DNA of 64,000 nt from CAWIJJ01 sp963836405 (GTDB lineage: Bacteria; Acidobacteriota; Terriglobia; Bryobacterales; Bryobacteraceae). Shown piece by piece: positions 18,007-26,573 of the stretch. Each line of letters opens with the position of its first letter. Positions within the stretch are counted from its first letter, which is position 1. The DNA lies in the NCBI GenBank assembly GCA_963836405.1, contig CAWIJL010000007.1, forward strand, positions 784,772 to 848,771, given 5' to 3'. A model generated the notes under the pieces. That model had not been told where the DNA came from, searched no databases, and worked only from the letters and a program-made list of their open reading frames with translations. The translations under genes and the position numbers were made by a program.

Positions 18007-18924
18007 ATGCAACCCATCGCAACCGCGTCCAATAATCAGTTCCTGAACGGGCTCGAACGGATTGACTCTGCGCTGCTCGAAGCGCAGCAACGCATCACTT
18101 CCGGTCTGCGCGTGTCAAAGCCTTCGGATGATCCGGCGGCGCTGCGGGAGATTATCAGCACTCAATCTCATATCACGCAGACAACCCAAATGCAGGCCAA
18201 TTACGGCATGGTGAAGACTGAGCTCCAGGTCGGGGACTCCGCGCTCCAGCAGGCCATTAAGTCCCTCGAGCAAGCGGTATCGTTGGCCATGAAGAGCGCC
18301 GGTACACTGAGCGATGAACCCGCGAACGTCCTGCTCAGCCAGGTAAAAGATATCCAGGAGCAACTGGTAGGCCTGAGTCGAACAGTAGTCGCCGGCCGTT
18401 ACATTTTCAGCGGGGATCTGGACCAGGAACCTCTCTACGAGCTGGATTCCTCAACTCCGGCAGGAGTGAGCCGACTGGCCACCGCCTCCACTACCTATTC
18501 GGTTCAAGACGCGACAGGCAGCAAAATCTGGCAGTCGAAAACGGCTCAGGAAATCTTCGACAAACGCAATCCCGACGGGACCCCGGCGGAGGGCAACGTC
18601 TTTGCGGCTGTAGCCGGTTTGGCCGAGGCGATCGCGAACCGTGACGGACCGGCTGCGCAGCTTGCGGCGGAGGGCCTGAAAGCAGCCGAGGATCACTTGA
18701 ATGTCCAACTCGGTCTCTACGGCATCGCCGAGAACCGGCTGGAGGAGGCCACCGCCCTCGCAGCCAATTCCGTGATTTGGGATCAGCAACGGTTGAGTGA
18801 ACTGAGAGACACCGACGTTCCCGCCGAAGCGATTCGCATGAATCAGGCGACACTTCAGCAACAGGCGGCGATGAGTGCCAAGGCGAAAGCGTCGCAAGTC
18901 AGCCTTTTCGATTTTCTAGCGTGA
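18007..18924 (+). CDS. flgL: Flagellar hook-filament junction protein FlgL (HAP3)
   Basis: The 305-residue product belongs to the flagellin superfamily. The N-terminus shows ALLEAQQRITSGLRVSKPSD and DPAALREI. The middle shows GRYIFSGDLDQEPLYE, typical of FlgL. FlgL is the second junction protein and the seat of the filament. An AAC TACGA spacer and a weak ribosome-binding site separate it from flgK; fliM follows 3 bp downstream. Confidence 0.95.
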   Translation: MQPIATASNNQFLNGLERIDSALLEAQQRITSGLRVSKPSDDPAALREIISTQSHITQTTQMQANYGMVKTELQVGDSALQQAIKSLEQAVSLAMKSAGTLSDEPANVLLSQVKDIQEQLVGLSRTVVAGRYIFSGDLDQEPLYELDSSTPAGVSRLATASTTYSVQDATGSKIWQSKTAQEIFDKRNPDGTPAEGNVFAAVAGLAEAIANRDGPAAQLAAEGLKAAEDHLNVQLGLYGIAENRLEEATALAANSVIWDQQRLSELRDTDVPAEAIRMNQATLQQQAAMSAKAKASQVSLFDFLA

Positions 18925-18927
18925 GAT

Positions 18928-19845
18928 ATGGAACCGGACACTTTTCCGCAGACCCCTCGATTTCAGCGGCTTCCAAGTGCTCAGGGCGAGTTCTGCCCGG
19001 AGCTCTTGTCCGAAGCGCAGGTGGAGATTGCACAAGCGCCCTTTGAGCAGTTCCTGGCGAGCCTTGCAACGTCAATTTCCGAATGTTTATATACAACAGC
19101 CGAGATCCGTCTCACTGGTGTGCGCCAGCAGTCGATTTCCGCAGCCCTCCAAAATGTCCATACCTCCTGTCATCGGCATTGCATGAATCTTCCACCCTAT
19201 CCCGGAAACGCGATGCTCGGTTTGGGGTACAAGTTCCTGGATACTGCGTTGCAGATCCTGCTCGGCGCCACTGGTGCTGCGGAGGAGTCCTCGCGTGAAT
19301 CTCTTACGGAAGTGGAGCTGACAATTTTGCAGAGCCTGATCGAACAGGCCGAGCGCGACCTCCGCAATGCTTTCGAACCCAGATTTGGGGCCAACTTCCA
19401 AAGAGTGAATCGCAACCCCGTCCAGACTGAACAATTGAATGCGTCGGAACAGGCGGCAATCGTACTCACGGCCGACATCGCCATCTGCGAGGTCACCGAT
19501 ATCCTGATCTTAGTCATTCCGTCTATACTGATTCGACTTGTCGCAGAGCCTGCGCGCAGCGACGGAACAACTCCCGCGAGGGAGGCACTCCTGCAGGCAC
19601 TAGAGTTGGCAACGGTTCAGGTTGACGCAGCCCTGCCGAACGCAACCATGAGATTGGGGGATTTGATGCTGATGGAGACAGGGATGGTCCTGGAACTGCC
19701 CCATCCGATCAACACACCCCTTGAGTGCCGCCTCAACGGAGTAGCGAAGTTGCGAGGAGAACTCGTGCGGGGCGAGAAATCGCTAGGGCTTCAAATCGAC
19801 AGTTGGCTTTCGAGTGACCACGGTATTTCGGCTTCGACAGGTTGA
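18928..19845 (+). CDS. fliM: Flagellar motor switch protein FliM
   Basis: The 305-residue product has a CheC/CheX-like middle domain (about 35-200; ELTILQSLIEQAERDLRNAF is the FliM-type segment). A C-terminal SpoA domain follows (MRLGDLMLMETGMVLELPHP, GVAKLRGELVRGEKSLGLQI). FliM carries the CheY-binding and FliG-binding parts of the C-ring. The N-terminal CheY-binding motif (LSQxEIDALL) is not visible, so response to CheY-P may be altered. It lies behind flgL rather than next to fliN, an unusual place. Confidence 0.85.
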   Translation: MEPDTFPQTPRFQRLPSAQGEFCPELLSEAQVEIAQAPFEQFLASLATSISECLYTTAEIRLTGVRQQSISAALQNVHTSCHRHCMNLPPYPGNAMLGLGYKFLDTALQILLGATGAAEESSRESLTEVELTILQSLIEQAERDLRNAFEPRFGANFQRVNRNPVQTEQLNASEQAAIVLTADIAICEVTDILILVIPSILIRLVAEPARSDGTTPAREALLQALELATVQVDAALPNATMRLGDLMLMETGMVLELPHPINTPLECRLNGVAKLRGELVRGEKSLGLQIDSWLSSDHGISASTG

Positions 19846-20123
19846 TTTGCAACGTGTGACAGAAGGTTTATGCAAAGGCGGAGGACTGGATCGGTGAAGT
19901 CGTCGGTTAGCGGATCGGGGCAGGTGCGCAATCGAGTGGAGACAGCGCACAGCAGCTCGGCTCGCTCCTGTTCGAGTTGCGACGTCCGAGGGGATGTGGG
20001 AATCTGCAGGGCCTGCTGGAGTTCCCGATGAAAGGTCTCGTGATCGGAGCGAACCCACGCGCTCAGGATGATACCGGCCTGCTTGGCCGGAGTGAGGGAG
20101 GAGTTTACCATTGCATGCTGCAT
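19791..20123 (-). CDS. Small hypothetical protein convergent with fliM
   Basis: The 110-residue frame lies in the gap between fliM and flbD and reads as an ordinary helical protein (TPAKQAGIILSAWVRSDHET, RTSQLEQERAELLCAVSTRL). A weak GAGAAGAG precedes the ATG. Its last ~55 bp overlap the fliM end on the other strand. I do not recognise the family. The alternative is a chance frame, but nothing else explains this 330-bp stretch. Confidence 0.4.
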   Translation of the reverse strand: MQHAMVNSSLTPAKQAGIILSAWVRSDHETFHRELQQALQIPTSPRTSQLEQERAELLCAVSTRLRTCPDPLTDDFTDPVLRLCINLLSHVANQPVEAEIPWSLESQLSI

Positions 20124-20247
20124 CTCTTCTCACTTATCGGCAGTTTCGGTACAAGTTTTAGTAATTTTGAGTGTCTTGGTCTTTTCGTATGGCCAATTCA
20201 CTAGAAAACCTAAGCCGCTCTACCGATGTGAGGAGATAGCTACACCA

Positions 20248-20490
20248 ATGATCTATGTAACCCGGCTCAACCACACAACGTTGCTGCTGAACAGCGATCT
20301 CATCGAATACGTCGAGACAACGCCGGATACTGTAATCAGCCTGACCACAGGTGAGAAGCTGCTGGTGCTCGAGTCGCCCCAACAGATCGCAGACCGCGCG
20401 CGTCAGTACCGCCGGTCCATACTGGCAGGTTACGAAACTACCATGAATCCGTCAGCACCACGAGGAAACGACAAGCATGGCAGAGTCTAA
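20248..20490 (+). CDS. flbD: Flagellar protein FlbD
   Basis: The 80-residue product matches the short FlbD (SwrD-like) family: MIYVTRLNHTTLLLNSDLIE, then TTPDTVISLTTGEKLLVLES. The start is the ATG behind AGGAGA (20,231). In other phyla this small cytoplasmic protein precedes motA and supports motor torque. Here too it overlaps motA (by 14 bp). The C-terminal ~25 residues extend beyond the usual ~60-residue core. Confidence 0.85.
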   Translation: MIYVTRLNHTTLLLNSDLIEYVETTPDTVISLTTGEKLLVLESPQQIADRARQYRRSILAGYETTMNPSAPRGNDKHGRV

Positions 20491-21337
20491 GCAGGGACGG
20501 GGGCAAAAACCTGGAGTGCGGCCAGATCTGGCCACCATCCTCGGACTAGTTGTCGCAGTCGGAGGGATAGTGACCGGCCTGATCTTCGACGGAGGCAAGG
20601 TCCAGGATATTATCCAGTTCAATGCTGCTCTCATCGTTTTTGGCGGGACACTGGGCGCAGTCATGGTAACCACGCCCGGCCACATTCTTCTGGGCGCAGC
20701 CCGCCGCACAATCGAAGTGGTACTTCCCAAGAAACAGACGGCCGGCGTGGTTATCGACGAGATCATCGAGTACGCCTCACAGGCGCGGAAACAAGGCATC
20801 CTTTCCCTGGAAACTCAAGCTCAGTCAATCCAGGACCCGTTTCTGCGCAAGGCCCTGAATCTGGCTATCGATGGTGTGGAGATGAGCGCCATCCGGGACA
20901 TCATGGAGCGCGAGATCGAGATTCTCGAACATGAGGGTGAGTCCGAGGCCAAGGTGTTTGAAGCGGCCGGAGGCTATGCGCCAACCATCGGAATTATCGG
21001 TGCCGTCCTGGGTCTGATGCAAGTGATGAAACACCTTGCCGATATCGATGAAGTGGGTAGAGGAATTGCGTCTGCGTTCGTAGCCACGGTCTACGGGGTG
21101 GGAATAGCGAACCTCCTGTTTCTGCCCGCCGGGAACAAGCTGCGCGCTCTTACGAAGGAGACCATTCACATTCGCGAGGCTGCACTCGAAGGGGTGCTGT
21201 CTATCGTCGAAGGACTCAATCCGAAGTTGATCCGCCAGAAACTGGAAGCCTATGACCGGGGTTCGAAGAAGAAAACCAAGGCGGCGAAGTCGGCGAGCGG
21301 AGTAGACGCACGATCGCCAGTCTCGGCGGAGGGATAG
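20477..21337 (+). CDS. motA: Flagellar motor stator protein MotA
   Basis: The 286-residue product has four membrane helices. The first is in DLATILGLVVAVGGIVTGLI, and the pair after EAAGGYAPTIGIIGAVLGLM and GIASAFVATVYGVGIANLLF forms the proton channel with MotB. The cytoplasmic loop carries charged residues that contact FliG. The Lys-rich tail (KKKTKAAKSASG) is longer than usual. It overlaps flbD and sits 1 bp before motB. Confidence 0.95.
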   Translation: MAESKQGRGQKPGVRPDLATILGLVVAVGGIVTGLIFDGGKVQDIIQFNAALIVFGGTLGAVMVTTPGHILLGAARRTIEVVLPKKQTAGVVIDEIIEYASQARKQGILSLETQAQSIQDPFLRKALNLAIDGVEMSAIRDIMEREIEILEHEGESEAKVFEAAGGYAPTIGIIGAVLGLMQVMKHLADIDEVGRGIASAFVATVYGVGIANLLFLPAGNKLRALTKETIHIREAALEGVLSIVEGLNPKLIRQKLEAYDRGSKKKTKAAKSASGVDARSPVSAEG

Positions 21338-21338
21338 A

Positions 21339-22151
21339 GTGGCGCGCAAACGGCACAGCGGAGGTCACGAGAACCACGAGCGCTGGCTCGTATCGTATGC
21401 CGACTTCATCACTTTGCTGTTCGCCTTTTTCGTAGTGATGTTCGCCTCTTCCCAGACCGACACGGCGCGGGCCAAGCAAATCTCGGATTCGGTCACCGAC
21501 GCGCTGAACAAGGGGGGCGTTACCGCCACCGTTCGTGAAGTGCTCGGCGGTACAGTGGACGACAAAGGAAGAGGGAATGCGCAGATGAAAGGGCCAGGTG
21601 GCGCCACGAAGGCGGAACCCCCGCCTCAGGAAGTTTTGGCGGAACTGTATCCCTCACTTCAGCACCTTACCAAGGCTCTCGAGGACGAGATCCGGCTTGG
21701 AAAGGTGGAACTCCATCTCGAGCCGCGCGGCCTGGTTGTCAGCCTCAGACAGGCTACCTTTTTTCCTTCAGGAAACGATTCTATCGAGCCAAAAACCTAC
21801 CCGAGCATCGAAAAGATCGCAGAAGTAATCGGGCCTCTGTCCAATTCGGTGCGGCTGGAAGGGCACACTGATTCGGTTCCTATCCATACCTCCAGATTCC
21901 GCAGTAATTGGGAACTATCGGCTTCCCGTGCCATCTCCATGATGCAACTGCTGACGGAACAGTTCGGAATACGGCGGGAAAGAATGGCCATTGCTGGCTA
22001 CGCGGACACGATGCCGCTTGGTTCGAACGACTCCGACGCCGGACGGGCGCAAAACCGCCGTGTAGATATCGTCATTCTGAACCAGATGGCCCTGGTAACC
22101 GAGCCGGGTGCCCCCGCAACCGCTCGCCTGTCGAATGACGCCGAAAAATAG
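21339..22151 (+). CDS. motB: Flagellar motor stator protein MotB
   Basis: The 270-residue product starts with GTG. A single membrane helix (WLVSYADFITLLFAFFVVMF) carries the proton-binding Asp at residue 22. The C-terminal OmpA-like peptidoglycan-binding domain shows LEGHTDSVPIHTSRFRSNWE and AGYADTMPLGSN. MotB anchors the stator to the wall. It is intact and paired with motA. Confidence 0.95.
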   Translation: MARKRHSGGHENHERWLVSYADFITLLFAFFVVMFASSQTDTARAKQISDSVTDALNKGGVTATVREVLGGTVDDKGRGNAQMKGPGGATKAEPPPQEVLAELYPSLQHLTKALEDEIRLGKVELHLEPRGLVVSLRQATFFPSGNDSIEPKTYPSIEKIAEVIGPLSNSVRLEGHTDSVPIHTSRFRSNWELSASRAISMMQLLTEQFGIRRERMAIAGYADTMPLGSNDSDAGRAQNRRVDIVILNQMALVTEPGAPATARLSNDAEK

Positions 22152-22182
22152 GCCGTCAACGTGCTCCAAGATTATTCCGCCT

Positions 22183-22644
22183 ATGTCACTATTCTTGAGC
22201 CAACACTTCGGGGAACTCGACTACGCACCCGAAGCAGTATTTCAGTTTCCAGCCGGAATTCCCGGGTTCGAGAATCAACGGGAATTTCTCTTCATCGACC
22301 AGAAGCATACCGACCCTCTCGTGTTTATGCACAGCATGGAGGATCGCTCGCTCTGTTTCATTACACTTCCGGTGGCCGTTGTGTGCCCCGATTACAAGCT
22401 GGAGTTGCCGCCGGACGTACGGGAACAGCTCGGCCTGGGTATGAAGTCGCCCCAACCCGGCACGGACATACTGTGCTTAGTGATCGTCACTGTCGTTCCG
22501 GCGGCGGACCCGACAGTGAACCTTGCGGCACCGGTCGTACTCAATCTGCATAATCGCCTGGGCATACAGGTGATTCCGAATAACAGCGAATATGGATTCC
22601 GCCACCCCCTGCCGGCTGTCGAGGATCTGGCTCTATGCTCGTGA
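22183..22644 (+). CDS. fliW: Flagellar assembly factor FliW (CsrA antagonist)
   Basis: The 153-residue product has the FliW fold motifs FQFPAGIPGFENQREFLFID and PLVFMHSMEDRSLCFITLPV. The start MSLFLSQHFGELDY is chosen because an in-frame extension of 25 residues lacks any ribosome-binding site and overlaps motB. FliW binds flagellin or, when flagellin is scarce, CsrA, and so frees fliC mRNA for translation. It overlaps csrA by 10 bp and both lie just before fliC. Confidence 0.93.
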   Translation: MSLFLSQHFGELDYAPEAVFQFPAGIPGFENQREFLFIDQKHTDPLVFMHSMEDRSLCFITLPVAVVCPDYKLELPPDVREQLGLGMKSPQPGTDILCLVIVTVVPAADPTVNLAAPVVLNLHNRLGIQVIPNNSEYGFRHPLPAVEDLALCS

Positions 22645-22868
22645 TGCGACGGCGTGCCGGCGAAAGCTTTCTGATCGGTCCTGATATCAAAATCGAGGTT
22701 CTGGAGGTCGGTCCGACACGGGTCAAGATTGGGATCTCCGCACCTGCTGCAATGCCAGTAGTGCGGAACGAAATCGTTCTTACCCGCGAGGAGAACCTCC
22801 TCGCCTCGCGCACAAATCCCATCCAAGCTCTAAGCTGGCTTTCACGGTCGAAATCCGAGGAAAAGTAG
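22635..22868 (+). CDS. csrA: Carbon storage/translational regulator CsrA
   Basis: The 77-residue product is a standard CsrA: MLVMRRRAGESFLIGPDIKI, then EVLEVGPTRVKIGISAPAAM, then VVRNEIVLTREENLL. CsrA dimers bind GGA motifs in mRNA leaders and block translation. With fliW upstream and the flagellin leader 130-220 bp downstream, this is the classical FliW-CsrA-flagellin homeostasis module. The C-terminal 15 residues extend past the core. Confidence 0.95.
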   Translation: MLVMRRRAGESFLIGPDIKIEVLEVGPTRVKIGISAPAAMPVVRNEIVLTREENLLASRTNPIQALSWLSRSKSEEK

Positions 22869-22970
22869 CCAAGTGCCTGATTGCTCCTGGTGTCAAACAA
22901 TTGACAATCACTTCTGTTACTAATGCCAAGTTATCTAAGCTAATCAACTAGTTCCACTCCGAAAAAACAC

Positions 22971-22997
22971 TAGAAACAGGCGTTGTTTTTCCGATAT
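22971..22997 (+). promoter_or_regulatory. Sigma-28-like promoter of the flagellin gene
   Basis: TAGA (22,971-22,974), 15 bases, then TCCGATAT (22,990-22,997) fits the FliA pattern TAAA-N15-GCCGATAA with three mismatches. It lies 96 bp upstream of the fliC ATG, where a late flagellar promoter is expected. Confidence 0.6.
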
Positions 22998-23004
22998 GCA
23001 CTAC

Positions 23005-23092
23005 TGAACGGAAGATACCTCGGGCATCCGGAACCTCGGAGAACCTGAGCTCGGGCAAGATGCCCGGGATGTATCCCGAACAGGACGTTTTA
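23005..23092 (+). promoter_or_regulatory. GGA-rich fliC mRNA leader with competing hairpins (probable CsrA target)
   Basis: Five GGA motifs lie at 23,010, 23,030, 23,038, 23,067 and 23,083. The last, in ACAGGACG, resembles the CsrA consensus and is part of the Shine-Dalgarno. Two short hairpins share bases and exclude each other. One is CGGGCA/TGCCCG (23,052-57 with 23,061-66). The other is CGGGA/TCCCG (23,065-69 with 23,074-78), which presents a GGA. CsrA repression relieved by FliW is inferred from the neighbouring genes and this layout. Confidence 0.6.
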
Positions 23093-23905
23093 ATGCTTTC
23101 CATTCAGACGAATTTTGCCTCCCTTGTCGCCCAGAATAACCTTCGGGTGAACAGTGATTTCCAAACGACGACCATCGGACGACTCACGTCCGGATTCCGC
23201 ATCAACCAGTCCGGGGATGATGCTGCGGGTCTGGCCGTGGCGAACGGCTATCGGAGCGACGTCGCCGAACTCGTTCAAGGCGTACGGAACGCCAATGACG
23301 GCGTCAGCATGCTTCAGATTGTAGACGGCGGTATGAACAACATCACCAAGATGCTGGACCGCCTCAAGACGCTGGCCACGGAAGCCGCCACCGACACTTT
23401 CGAGGGCGACCGAACCATCCTCGACGCCGAATTCCAGGACCTGGTTGGCGAAATCGACCGGCAGGCGGAGAATATCAACATGAACTCGGGCGGCAAGTGG
23501 GCCGCCGACCTGAGCGTCTACATTGGAGGCGGTGCGGGATCCACGGTAGCGATCGCCCTGTCCGGAGCCGAGGTCGATTCGGCCGGTCTCGGTGTTGATT
23601 CCGAAGACATCAGCACGGCTGGCGGTGCTTCGACCGCGATTGGCGACATTGATGCGGCGCTAACAACCCTTGGTGGCTTCCAGGGAACGGTCGGTTCCGC
23701 GCAGAACAAGCTCTACTACGCTACCCAGTTGGCGGAGTCGCAGATCTCCAGCTTCTCGGCTGCCGAATCCCGGCTGAGGGATGCGGATATGGCAGCGGAG
23801 GCTGCGAATCTGACCAAGGCTCAGGTCCTGCAGCAGGCCTCGCTAGCCGCCATGGCCCAGGCCAATGCGGCACCCCAGGGGGTGTTGTCGCTGTTGAAGG
23901 GTTAA
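23093..23905 (+). CDS. fliC: Flagellin FliC
   Basis: The 270-residue product starts MLSIQTNFASLVAQNNLRVN; an ATG 11 codons upstream falls inside the leader and is rejected. Conserved D0/D1 regions are present at both ends (IGRLTSGFRINQSGDDAAGL, AESRLRDADMAAEAANLTKA). The variable central domain is only about 80 residues, so the filament surface is small. Flagellin polymerises as the filament. The gene is monocistronic: its own promoter lies upstream and a terminator downstream. Confidence 0.97.
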   Translation: MLSIQTNFASLVAQNNLRVNSDFQTTTIGRLTSGFRINQSGDDAAGLAVANGYRSDVAELVQGVRNANDGVSMLQIVDGGMNNITKMLDRLKTLATEAATDTFEGDRTILDAEFQDLVGEIDRQAENINMNSGGKWAADLSVYIGGGAGSTVAIALSGAEVDSAGLGVDSEDISTAGGASTAIGDIDAALTTLGGFQGTVGSAQNKLYYATQLAESQISSFSAAESRLRDADMAAEAANLTKAQVLQQASLAAMAQANAAPQGVLSLLKG

Positions 23906-23948
23906 TCGAGGAGAGCGCGACGTAAACGTGATTAGATTGCGTCGATTC

Positions 23949-23978
23949 GGGCCGAAGTCAGTCTTCGGCCCCTTTTTT
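23949..23978 (+). terminator. Rho-independent terminator after fliC
   Basis: A nine-base-pair stem GGGCCGAAG/CTTCGGCCC with a five-base loop (TCAGT) is followed by CTTTTTT. It ends 18 bp before the fliD start and separates fliC from fliD transcription. Confidence 0.9.
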
Positions 23979-23995
23979 GCTGGAGTGAAACCTTC

Positions 23996-25351
23996 ATGAG
24001 CATCAGTCCGGTCTCCACGGGCCTCAGCACGTATGCCACCGATTTCCAGTCGGTGATTGATCGTTCCATTGCCATCGCGTCCTTACCCCTGAACCAATTG
24101 CAGAACCAGCTGTCCACGATGAACAGCCAGACAACGGCCATTGAGGCTCTGGATACAAAGTTCGCGGACCTGCTCACAGCGATTCAAAATATCGGGTCGA
24201 CCGTAGGCTCGGGGTCCTATGCGGCAGTGTCGTCGAACCCAGCCGCCCTCTCTGCAACCATTGGGCCCGGGGCAATCGAGGGGGCCTACAGCTTGAATAT
24301 CCAAAACGTCGGCTCCTACACGACCTCTATCAGCGACCCTTCCTTGCCGGCGGTCACCGACCCGTACGAATCTTCCATCAGCTCATCCACTAGTTTCACC
24401 CTTACTGTCAATGGCAGCGCCTACCAAGTCAATGCCGGAGGAGGCAGCCTGATGGACCTGGCCAGCGCGATCAATGAATCGTCGTCGCCTGTCAAGGCAC
24501 TTGTTATCAACACCGGTGGGTCCGACGCGCCCCAATACCGCCTGATCCTGCGCGGCACGAAGCTCGGCGCCGACACCATTCAGCTGAGCGACGGCACCAC
24601 GGACCTGCTTAGCGTCTTGAGCGTGGGAGAGCAGGCCGCTTACACAGTCAACGGGATACCCACACCGGTTTACAGCTCCTCCCGGACGGTGACCCTGGCG
24701 CCAGGGGTAACTGTAGACCTTCTTCAGACGACGCCGGAACAGCCGGTAACGGTCACCGTTTCGCGTAACGGCGATTCGATTCGTGACGCCATCGCCACAT
24801 TCGCTGACGCATACAACGCTGCTGTCGATGAGCTTGACAAGCACGTTGGCGAAAACGCAGGAATCCTGGCGGGGCAGAGCGTTCTGAGGGATCTGCGCGC
24901 GGTGCTTCGAAGGATCGTGCAATACTCGGCAACAAACGGGCCGATCAACTCGCTACGGCAGGCTGGACTGGATCTGGACAAGCTCGGGCACCTTACGTTC
25001 AACGCCGCGACGCTGTCAGACGATACCTTCAACGCTCTGGAGTCGTTCCTCGGATCCAGCATCGCAAACGGTTTCCTGAAGGGTGCCGTCGACGCTCTTG
25101 ATGCTATTGAGGATCCCTTTTCCGGCTCGATCGCGACGGCCCTCCAGCGGATGAAGGACGGAGTCACACGCCAGAACGACCGTATCCAAACCGAGCGGGA
25201 GCGCATCGCAGCGCTTTCCGACCGGCTTCAGGAGCAGATGGCCGCTGCCGACGCTCTGATTGCTTCACTGCAAGCTCAGCGCAACTACATTACGAATCTG
25301 TTCACGGCAATGATGAACAGCGGCAACGCCAGTGGAGTGAAATCCTACTAG
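23996..25351 (+). CDS. fliD: Flagellar filament cap protein FliD (HAP2)
   Basis: The 451-residue product has the FliD N-terminal domain (LSTYATDFQSVIDRSIAIAS) and the C-terminal coiled-coil (IQTERERIAALSDRLQEQMA, then LIASLQAQRNYITNLFTAMM). FliD caps the growing filament and folds exported flagellin. It begins just after the fliC terminator. No -10/-35 is evident in the short gap, so read-through or a promoter inside fliC is likely. Confidence 0.93.
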   Translation: MSISPVSTGLSTYATDFQSVIDRSIAIASLPLNQLQNQLSTMNSQTTAIEALDTKFADLLTAIQNIGSTVGSGSYAAVSSNPAALSATIGPGAIEGAYSLNIQNVGSYTTSISDPSLPAVTDPYESSISSSTSFTLTVNGSAYQVNAGGGSLMDLASAINESSSPVKALVINTGGSDAPQYRLILRGTKLGADTIQLSDGTTDLLSVLSVGEQAAYTVNGIPTPVYSSSRTVTLAPGVTVDLLQTTPEQPVTVTVSRNGDSIRDAIATFADAYNAAVDELDKHVGENAGILAGQSVLRDLRAVLRRIVQYSATNGPINSLRQAGLDLDKLGHLTFNAATLSDDTFNALESFLGSSIANGFLKGAVDALDAIEDPFSGSIATALQRMKDGVTRQNDRIQTERERIAALSDRLQEQMAAADALIASLQAQRNYITNLFTAMMNSGNASGVKSY

Positions 25352-25353
25352 CG

Positions 25354-25659
25354 ATGTTCGATCCGGAGACATTGAATCAGATGGAAAGCACCCTCAGGGT
25401 GGCGATCAAGTCCGAAATGTTCGCCGAATCGCGGGTTTTGCTTGAACGATACGCGCTCGCGCTCGAGGAGCACCTCAAACACCTCAGTTCAGAACCAGAG
25501 CAGCTTGCTTGTGTGGCGAAACCCGCGTACCGGCTGCTCGACTGGGCCATGGCCATGACGCTGTCCGCACGTGAGCATTCCGCTTCGGCCTCGCGGACCG
25601 TGCACCTTGTCGGCAGCTTCCACATCCCGGCGTCCTCGAACTCGGCCCTCCAGGGGTGA
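25354..25659 (+). CDS. Small helical protein after fliD, possible export chaperone
   Basis: The 101-residue product starts 2 bp after the fliD stop and is mainly helical in the first 85 residues (MESTLRVAIKSEMFAESRVL, LEEHLKHLSSEPEQLACVAK). In many operons fliS and/or fliT follow fliD and encode chaperones for FliC and FliD. The sequence does not show a recognisable FliS or FliT motif, so this role is suggested only by place and size. Confidence 0.6.
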   Translation: MFDPETLNQMESTLRVAIKSEMFAESRVLLERYALALEEHLKHLSSEPEQLACVAKPAYRLLDWAMAMTLSAREHSASASRTVHLVGSFHIPASSNSALQG

Positions 25660-25778
25660 TCTTCGTCAACAGCCTGACGCGTCACAAACTTGACGCTTGA
25701 ACCGGCTCCGAATTCCCTTCTTTTCAAGCCTTGCGATAACAAAAGATTTGGCATCTGGGATGCTGCTGCCAGTTCGTC

Positions 25779-26117
25779 ATGTTGGATCAGATCAGCGGCA
25801 GTCTCGAGCACTACATGGATCTGCTTAGCGTGCGGCAGAAAATCGTTGCCTCCAATATCGCCAATGCGGACACTCCCGGATATAAGACCAAGGACCTGAA
25901 CTTTCAGGGGGAATTTCGCTCGGCTCTCTCGGAGGCTGCTCCACACATCACGGAAGTGGCGGACTTGCCGGTGAAGAACGACGGCAACAACGTCAGTCTG
26001 GACCGCGAAGCACGCTTGCTGGCCGAAAACGCCCTACGATTCAATCTGGCCTCGAGCCTGATGCGGGAGCAAATTCGGCTTGTGAAGGAAGCCATCGAGG
26101 AAGGTAAAAGCGCATGA
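25779..26117 (+). CDS. flgB: Flagellar proximal rod protein FlgB
   Basis: The 112-residue product has the rod signature (LLSVRQKIVASNIANADTPG, YKTKDLNFQGEF) and a C-terminal helix (LREQIRLVKEAIEE). Length is normal for FlgB. It is the first gene of the flgB-flgC-fliE-fliF-fliG-fliH-fliI-fliJ operon and overlaps flgC by four bases (ATGA). The ribosome-binding site is weak. Confidence 0.93.
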   Translation: MLDQISGSLEHYMDLLSVRQKIVASNIANADTPGYKTKDLNFQGEFRSALSEAAPHITEVADLPVKNDGNNVSLDREARLLAENALRFNLASSLMREQIRLVKEAIEEGKSA

Positions 26118-26551
26118 GCCTGTTTTCGGTTTTGTCAGTCAGCGCATCCGGCATGTCCGCCCAGCGCAGCCGCGCCGAGTTGCTAGTGGAGAATATCGCG
26201 AACTCCGAGACCACCCGCACACCTGAGGGCGGCCCCTACCGTCGGAAGGATGTGGTCTTCTCAAGCGACTCGGTTGCTTCACCCTTCGCCTCCGAACTAG
26301 AGGCCCAGCTGAGCGGATCGATGGTTGGCGTGAAGGTAGCCGGAGTTACGGTGGATACGCGTGAGCCGGAGCGCCGTTACATGCCGGGGCATCCGGATGC
26401 CGATGCGGATGGTTATGTTTCCTTGCCGAACCTCAACCCGGCCGAAGACATGGTGGATCTGATGAGTGCCTCACGAAGCTATCAGGCCAATGTCTCGGCC
26501 ATGACCGCCATCAAAGATATGATCCACCATTCCATCGATCTGCTGCGCTAA
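26114..26551 (+). CDS. flgC: Flagellar proximal rod protein FlgC
   Basis: The 145-residue product begins LSVSASGMSAQRSRAELLVE and contains NIANSETTRTPEGGPYRRKD, the FlgC form of the rod motif. The C-terminus (EDMVDLMSASRSYQANVSAM) closes the coiled coil. FlgC is a minor proximal rod subunit joining FliE and FlgB/FlgF. It is intact and coupled to flgB. Confidence 0.96.
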   Translation: MSLFSVLSVSASGMSAQRSRAELLVENIANSETTRTPEGGPYRRKDVVFSSDSVASPFASELEAQLSGSMVGVKVAGVTVDTREPERRYMPGHPDADADGYVSLPNLNPAEDMVDLMSASRSYQANVSAMTAIKDMIHHSIDLLR

Positions 26552-26556
26552 TTGAG

Positions 26557-26573
26557 GAGAGAGAGAGAGAGAG
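26557..26573 (+). repeat. (GA)8 dinucleotide run abutting the fliE start codon
   Basis: Eight GA units plus a G run directly into the fliE ATG and overlap the AGGAGA ribosome-binding site at 26,555. Slippage in such a run would alter the spacing between the ribosome-binding site and the start codon. No variant is visible in a single sequence. Confidence 0.85.

Noticed and set aside
25749..25764. Sigma-54-like promoter TGGCATC-N4-ATGCT before flgB
   Set aside because: GG and GC are correctly 10 bp apart, but the predicted start of transcription would lie only about 4 bp before the flgB ATG, leaving no room for a leader; the -12 also has a mismatch.
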